Of a stretch of DNA of 64,000 nt, positions 62,035-64,000 are shown piece by piece. This DNA is from Anaeromicrobium sediminis (GTDB lineage: Bacteria; Bacillota; Clostridia; Peptostreptococcales; Thermotaleaceae): NCBI RefSeq assembly GCF_002270055.1, contig NZ_NIBG01000006.1, positions 143,096-207,095 on the forward strand, given 5' to 3'. The notes under the pieces were generated by a model, which was not told the DNA's origin, did not search any database, and saw nothing but the letters and a program-made list of their open reading frames with translations. Position 1 is the stretch's first letter. Every line of letters starts with the position of its first letter. A program made the position numbers and the translations under genes.

Positions 62035-62222
62035 CTGAAGTTGTGTGAACCTACTTGGCCACAATAAATTTAAAGTTTTTTCAAAGGAAGTCACTATCAG
62101 ACTATAGAGTGTAAATTTTATAATTAAGGTAGAAGATTCATAATTGTTTGCAGCAAAAGATATTCTGATGTTCCACCTTTTCAAAAATTGTTAAACGTAT
62201 TGTGCCTCGTAGGTGCTAAGGG
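62035..62222 (+). repeat. Structured dispersed repeat, copy 3
   Basis: The core is 62049-62214. ACCTAC (62049-62054) pairs with GTAGGT (62209-62214). It shares AAGTCACTATCAGACTA and the ATAATTGTTTGCAGCA segment with copy 2, and CTGATGTTCC with copy 1. It is 53 kb from the other two, again intergenic and in + orientation, before a small membrane-protein gene. Confidence 0.8.
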
Positions 62223-62268
62223 ATTATGAGTATTAAAAAGAGAAAAATAATTCAACAGGGAGATGATC

Positions 62269-62454
62269 ATGTTGGAGAAAAAGAGATTTAGTATTTCTAC
62301 TATAATTGCCATTTTAATGGGAGTGGGGGCTATAGTAGTATTTACGCCTGTATTGTTGTTTGTACTTATTCCCATAGGTGTAATATGTTTAGAACAATTT
62401 TGGGATGACATACTTTTGTGGGGAGCGAGCCTATATGATAAAAGACGGAAATAA
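62269..62454 (+). CDS. Small membrane protein, unknown function
   Basis: A 61-residue protein with a basic start (MLEKKRFSIS), a hydrophobic stretch of about 30 residues (TIIAILMGVGAIVVFTPVLL then FVLIPIGVICL) long enough for one helix or a hairpin, and a basic end (YDKRRK). I do not recognise a family. AGGGAG lies 6 bases before ATG 62269; ATG 62263 is possible. It follows repeat copy 3. Confidence 0.6.
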   Translation: MLEKKRFSISTIIAILMGVGAIVVFTPVLLFVLIPIGVICLEQFWDDILLWGASLYDKRRK

Positions 62455-62490
62455 TCATTAAATTCCAGTTTAAATATGAGAGTAATCTTG

Positions 62491-62499
62491 TGGTATAAT
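62491..62499 (+). promoter_or_regulatory. Extended -10 promoter of the exonuclease gene
   Basis: TGGTATAAT carries the TG extension and a consensus TATAAT 42 bases before the ATG. No clear -35 is seen. Confidence 0.5.
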
Positions 62500-62540
62500 A
62501 GTATAATTACAATAGATAAAAGACAGATGAGGAGATTAAT

Positions 62541-63071
62541 ATGGAATTTGTAATTATAGATTTTGAGACTACAGGCTTATCTAACCAAGATAAGATTATA
62601 GAAATAGGATATGCCCATGTGAAAGGGAATGACATAGTGAGAACTGGAGGAAAAATAATTAATCCAGGAATAAAGTGGCTAAGCTCTAGAATAACGGCTA
62701 TTACAGGTATAACTACAGATATGGTAAAAAAAGCAGACAAGATAGAGGATATATTCCCTAAATTTCATAAATTTCTGAAAAATAAATTAATAGTGGCCCA
62801 TAATGCTTCCTTTGATATGAGATTTTTAAATAATCAATTAGAAGCTATGGGAGAAGAGAGAATTAATAATTATCTTTGTACAAAGAAGCTATTTAAGGAA
62901 TATAAAAAGCTAAATGGAATAGGGTCAAAGGGAGAAAAGTTAGAAGATTTAGTAAGACACTTTAACCTTACTAATGAAAGGGCCCATAGAGCTGAAAGTG
63001 ATGCCTATGTTACAGCCAAGGCCTTTATAAAAATGATAGAACATATAGATTATAAATTATATATAAAATAG
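62541..63071 (+). CDS. DnaQ-like 3'-5' exonuclease
   Basis: A 176-residue DEDDh exonuclease with FVIIDFETTGLSNQ (Asp7 and Glu9), LIVAHNASFDMRFLNNQL (motif II, near 94) and AHRAESDAYVTAKAF (motif III, His and Asp near 148). It resembles the exonuclease domain of PolC and stand-alone DnaQ proteins. It may proofread or trim DNA or RNA, and the substrate cannot be told. GAGGAG lies upstream of ATG 62541. A terminator follows. Confidence 0.88.
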   Translation: MEFVIIDFETTGLSNQDKIIEIGYAHVKGNDIVRTGGKIINPGIKWLSSRITAITGITTDMVKKADKIEDIFPKFHKFLKNKLIVAHNASFDMRFLNNQLEAMGEERINNYLCTKKLFKEYKKLNGIGSKGEKLEDLVRHFNLTNERAHRAESDAYVTAKAFIKMIEHIDYKLYIK

Positions 63072-63074
63072 ATA

Positions 63075-63098
63075 AATACAGCCAGTGTTGGCTGTATT
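63075..63098 (+). terminator. Terminator after the exonuclease gene
   Basis: AATACAGCCA (63075-63084) pairs with TGGCTGTATT (63089-63098) around GTGT and is followed by TTAATTTTATT. Confidence 0.85.
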
Positions 63099-63206
63099 TT
63101 AATTTTATTGAGAATTTTACTTTAAGATAATAAGGGTGCCTTTTATGCAAATCATGCATTAGTTAACTATTAATGGAAAAGCTAATAGTATGGAGGGAAT
63201 AAGTAC

Positions 63207-64000
63207 ATGAAAGAATCTCTTACAAATAGACAAATTGCTTTTTGTATTTTCGGATTAGTAGTAGGATATGGTGTTTTAAGTCTGCCTAAAAATGTTGCAG
63301 AAAATGCAGGTACAGGAGGATGGTTTACCTTATTAATTGCTACAGCAATAACAATGATTTCTACATATATAATTACATATCTTGGATATGTCCATGAAAA
63401 CAAAACAATATATGAGTACAGTAACATATTAGTTGGAAAATATATTACATATATATTCATACTTATATATAGTATATATTTTTTTACAATTTTTACTATG
63501 CTCATAAGACTGGCCTGTGAAGCTATTAAGCTTACCATATTAATAAAGACTCCTGTATGGGCATTAAGTTTACTATTTCTTTCAGTGGCATATTACGCTG
63601 TAGTAAAAAGACTAGGAGTAATCGCAAGGATTTGTGAAATATATGGTCTTATCATTATTATAGGGTATATAACTATACAATTAACAGTATTAACTCAAGG
63701 AGAATTAATGAATTTAAAACCCTTTTTCGTTGTAGGACAAATACAATCATATATAAAAGCCACTCTAGTTACAATACTTCCATTTATAGGGATAGAAATA
63801 CTTATAATCATACCTTTTAATAAAAAGAATAATAAACGAATATTTAAATATACAGCCTTTATGGTAGGAGTTATAGGAATTCTTTATATACTCATTGTAG
63901 AATCGTGCATTTCTGTCATGGGTGTAGATAGTATTATTCATTACAAAGACGCTTTATTTGCCACTATAAGAAGGATTGATATTAAAAGTCTTGAGTTTTT
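63207..64000 (+). CDS. Spore germination permease, GerAB family (partial, cut by the window end)
   Basis: An open frame from ATG 63207 (GGAGGGA upstream) to the right edge gives 264 residues without a stop. The start ESLTNRQIAFCIFGLVVGYGVLSLPK and the following ENAGTGGWFTLLI are typical of GerAB (PF03845), the permease-like subunit of nutrient germinant receptors. About seven hydrophobic helices are seen so far, and full members have about ten. gerAA and gerAC partners would lie beyond the window. This is the best evidence that the organism forms endospores. Confidence 0.85.
   Translation, partial: MKESLTNRQIAFCIFGLVVGYGVLSLPKNVAENAGTGGWFTLLIATAITMISTYIITYLGYVHENKTIYEYSNILVGKYITYIFILIYSIYFFTIFTMLIRLACEAIKLTILIKTPVWALSLLFLSVAYYAVVKRLGVIARICEIYGLIIIIGYITIQLTVLTQGELMNLKPFFVVGQIQSYIKATLVTILPFIGIEILIIIPFNKKNNKRIFKYTAFMVGVIGILYILIVESCISVMGVDSIIHYKDALFATIRRIDIKSLEF

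Overview
The window reads as chromosome of a low-G+C, endospore-forming, strictly fermentative member of the Clostridia. The evidence is the A/T-rich third codon positions, strong AGGAGG-type ribosome binding sites, a GerAB-type germination permease at the right end, sigma-54 circuits that drive fermentative operons, IorAB/Ptb/Buk amino-acid fermentation, and a purine-degradation locus of the kind known biochemically from purinolytic clostridia. A Gottschalkia/Tissierella-like relative would fit, but the lineage is inference and no rRNA or tRNA gene is visible.

Layout. (1) 1-10700: a histidine block with a YuiF-like permease, histidinol-phosphatase hisJ, and the operon hisZ-G-D-C-B-H-A-F-I-E. 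Two copies of a structured intergenic repeat sit inside it, and a third lies at 62 kb. (2) 10850-12510: glnS. (3) 12930-35437: a large purine-catabolism region. It holds an NCS2 permease, a PucR regulator, a divergent cyclase-family hydrolase, a formimidoyltransferase, an allantoinase-like amidohydrolase, an isochorismatase-like hydrolase, UbiX and UbiD. These are followed by shell genes of a bacterial microcompartment (three BMC-H, one BMC-P), a small low-complexity protein, a flavoprotein, a divergent adenine-deaminase paralogue, an AzgA-type permease, a guanine-deaminase-like enzyme, a four-subunit xanthine dehydrogenase and a canonical adenine deaminase. (4) 35490-43790: a sigma-54 activator broken by a stop codon, a BCCT transporter and an 838-residue tandem class III CoA-transferase (DddD-like), a decayed stretch with a relic of glnS, and a second BCCT transporter. 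(5) 43900-48172: biotin genes bioC, bioH-like and bioF, divergent from a dedicated ACP and FabF, with a BirA-type operator between them. (6) 48330-54200: a Fur box and flavodoxin relic before a chemoreceptor gene, DUF1292, a dUTPase-like protein, a YfcC-family transporter and a metallophosphoesterase. (7) 54270-61942: a sigma-54 activator, a sigma-54 promoter and iorA-iorB-ptb-buk-aminotransferase, which together look like an aromatic amino-acid fermentation operon. (8) 62030-64000: repeat copy 3, a small membrane protein, an exonuclease and a truncated gerAB-like gene.

The most exciting system is region 3. Read in order, its enzymes supply a plausible candidate for each step of the classical clostridial pathway adenine/guanine/hypoxanthine -> xanthine -> 4-ureido-5-imidazolecarboxylate -> 4-amino-5-imidazolecarboxylate -> 4-aminoimidazole -> 4-imidazolone -> formiminoglycine -> glycine + formimino-THF. 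They are interleaved with microcompartment shell genes and lack the aldehyde dehydrogenase core that most metabolosomes carry. The individual substrate assignments are inference from family chemistry plus context.
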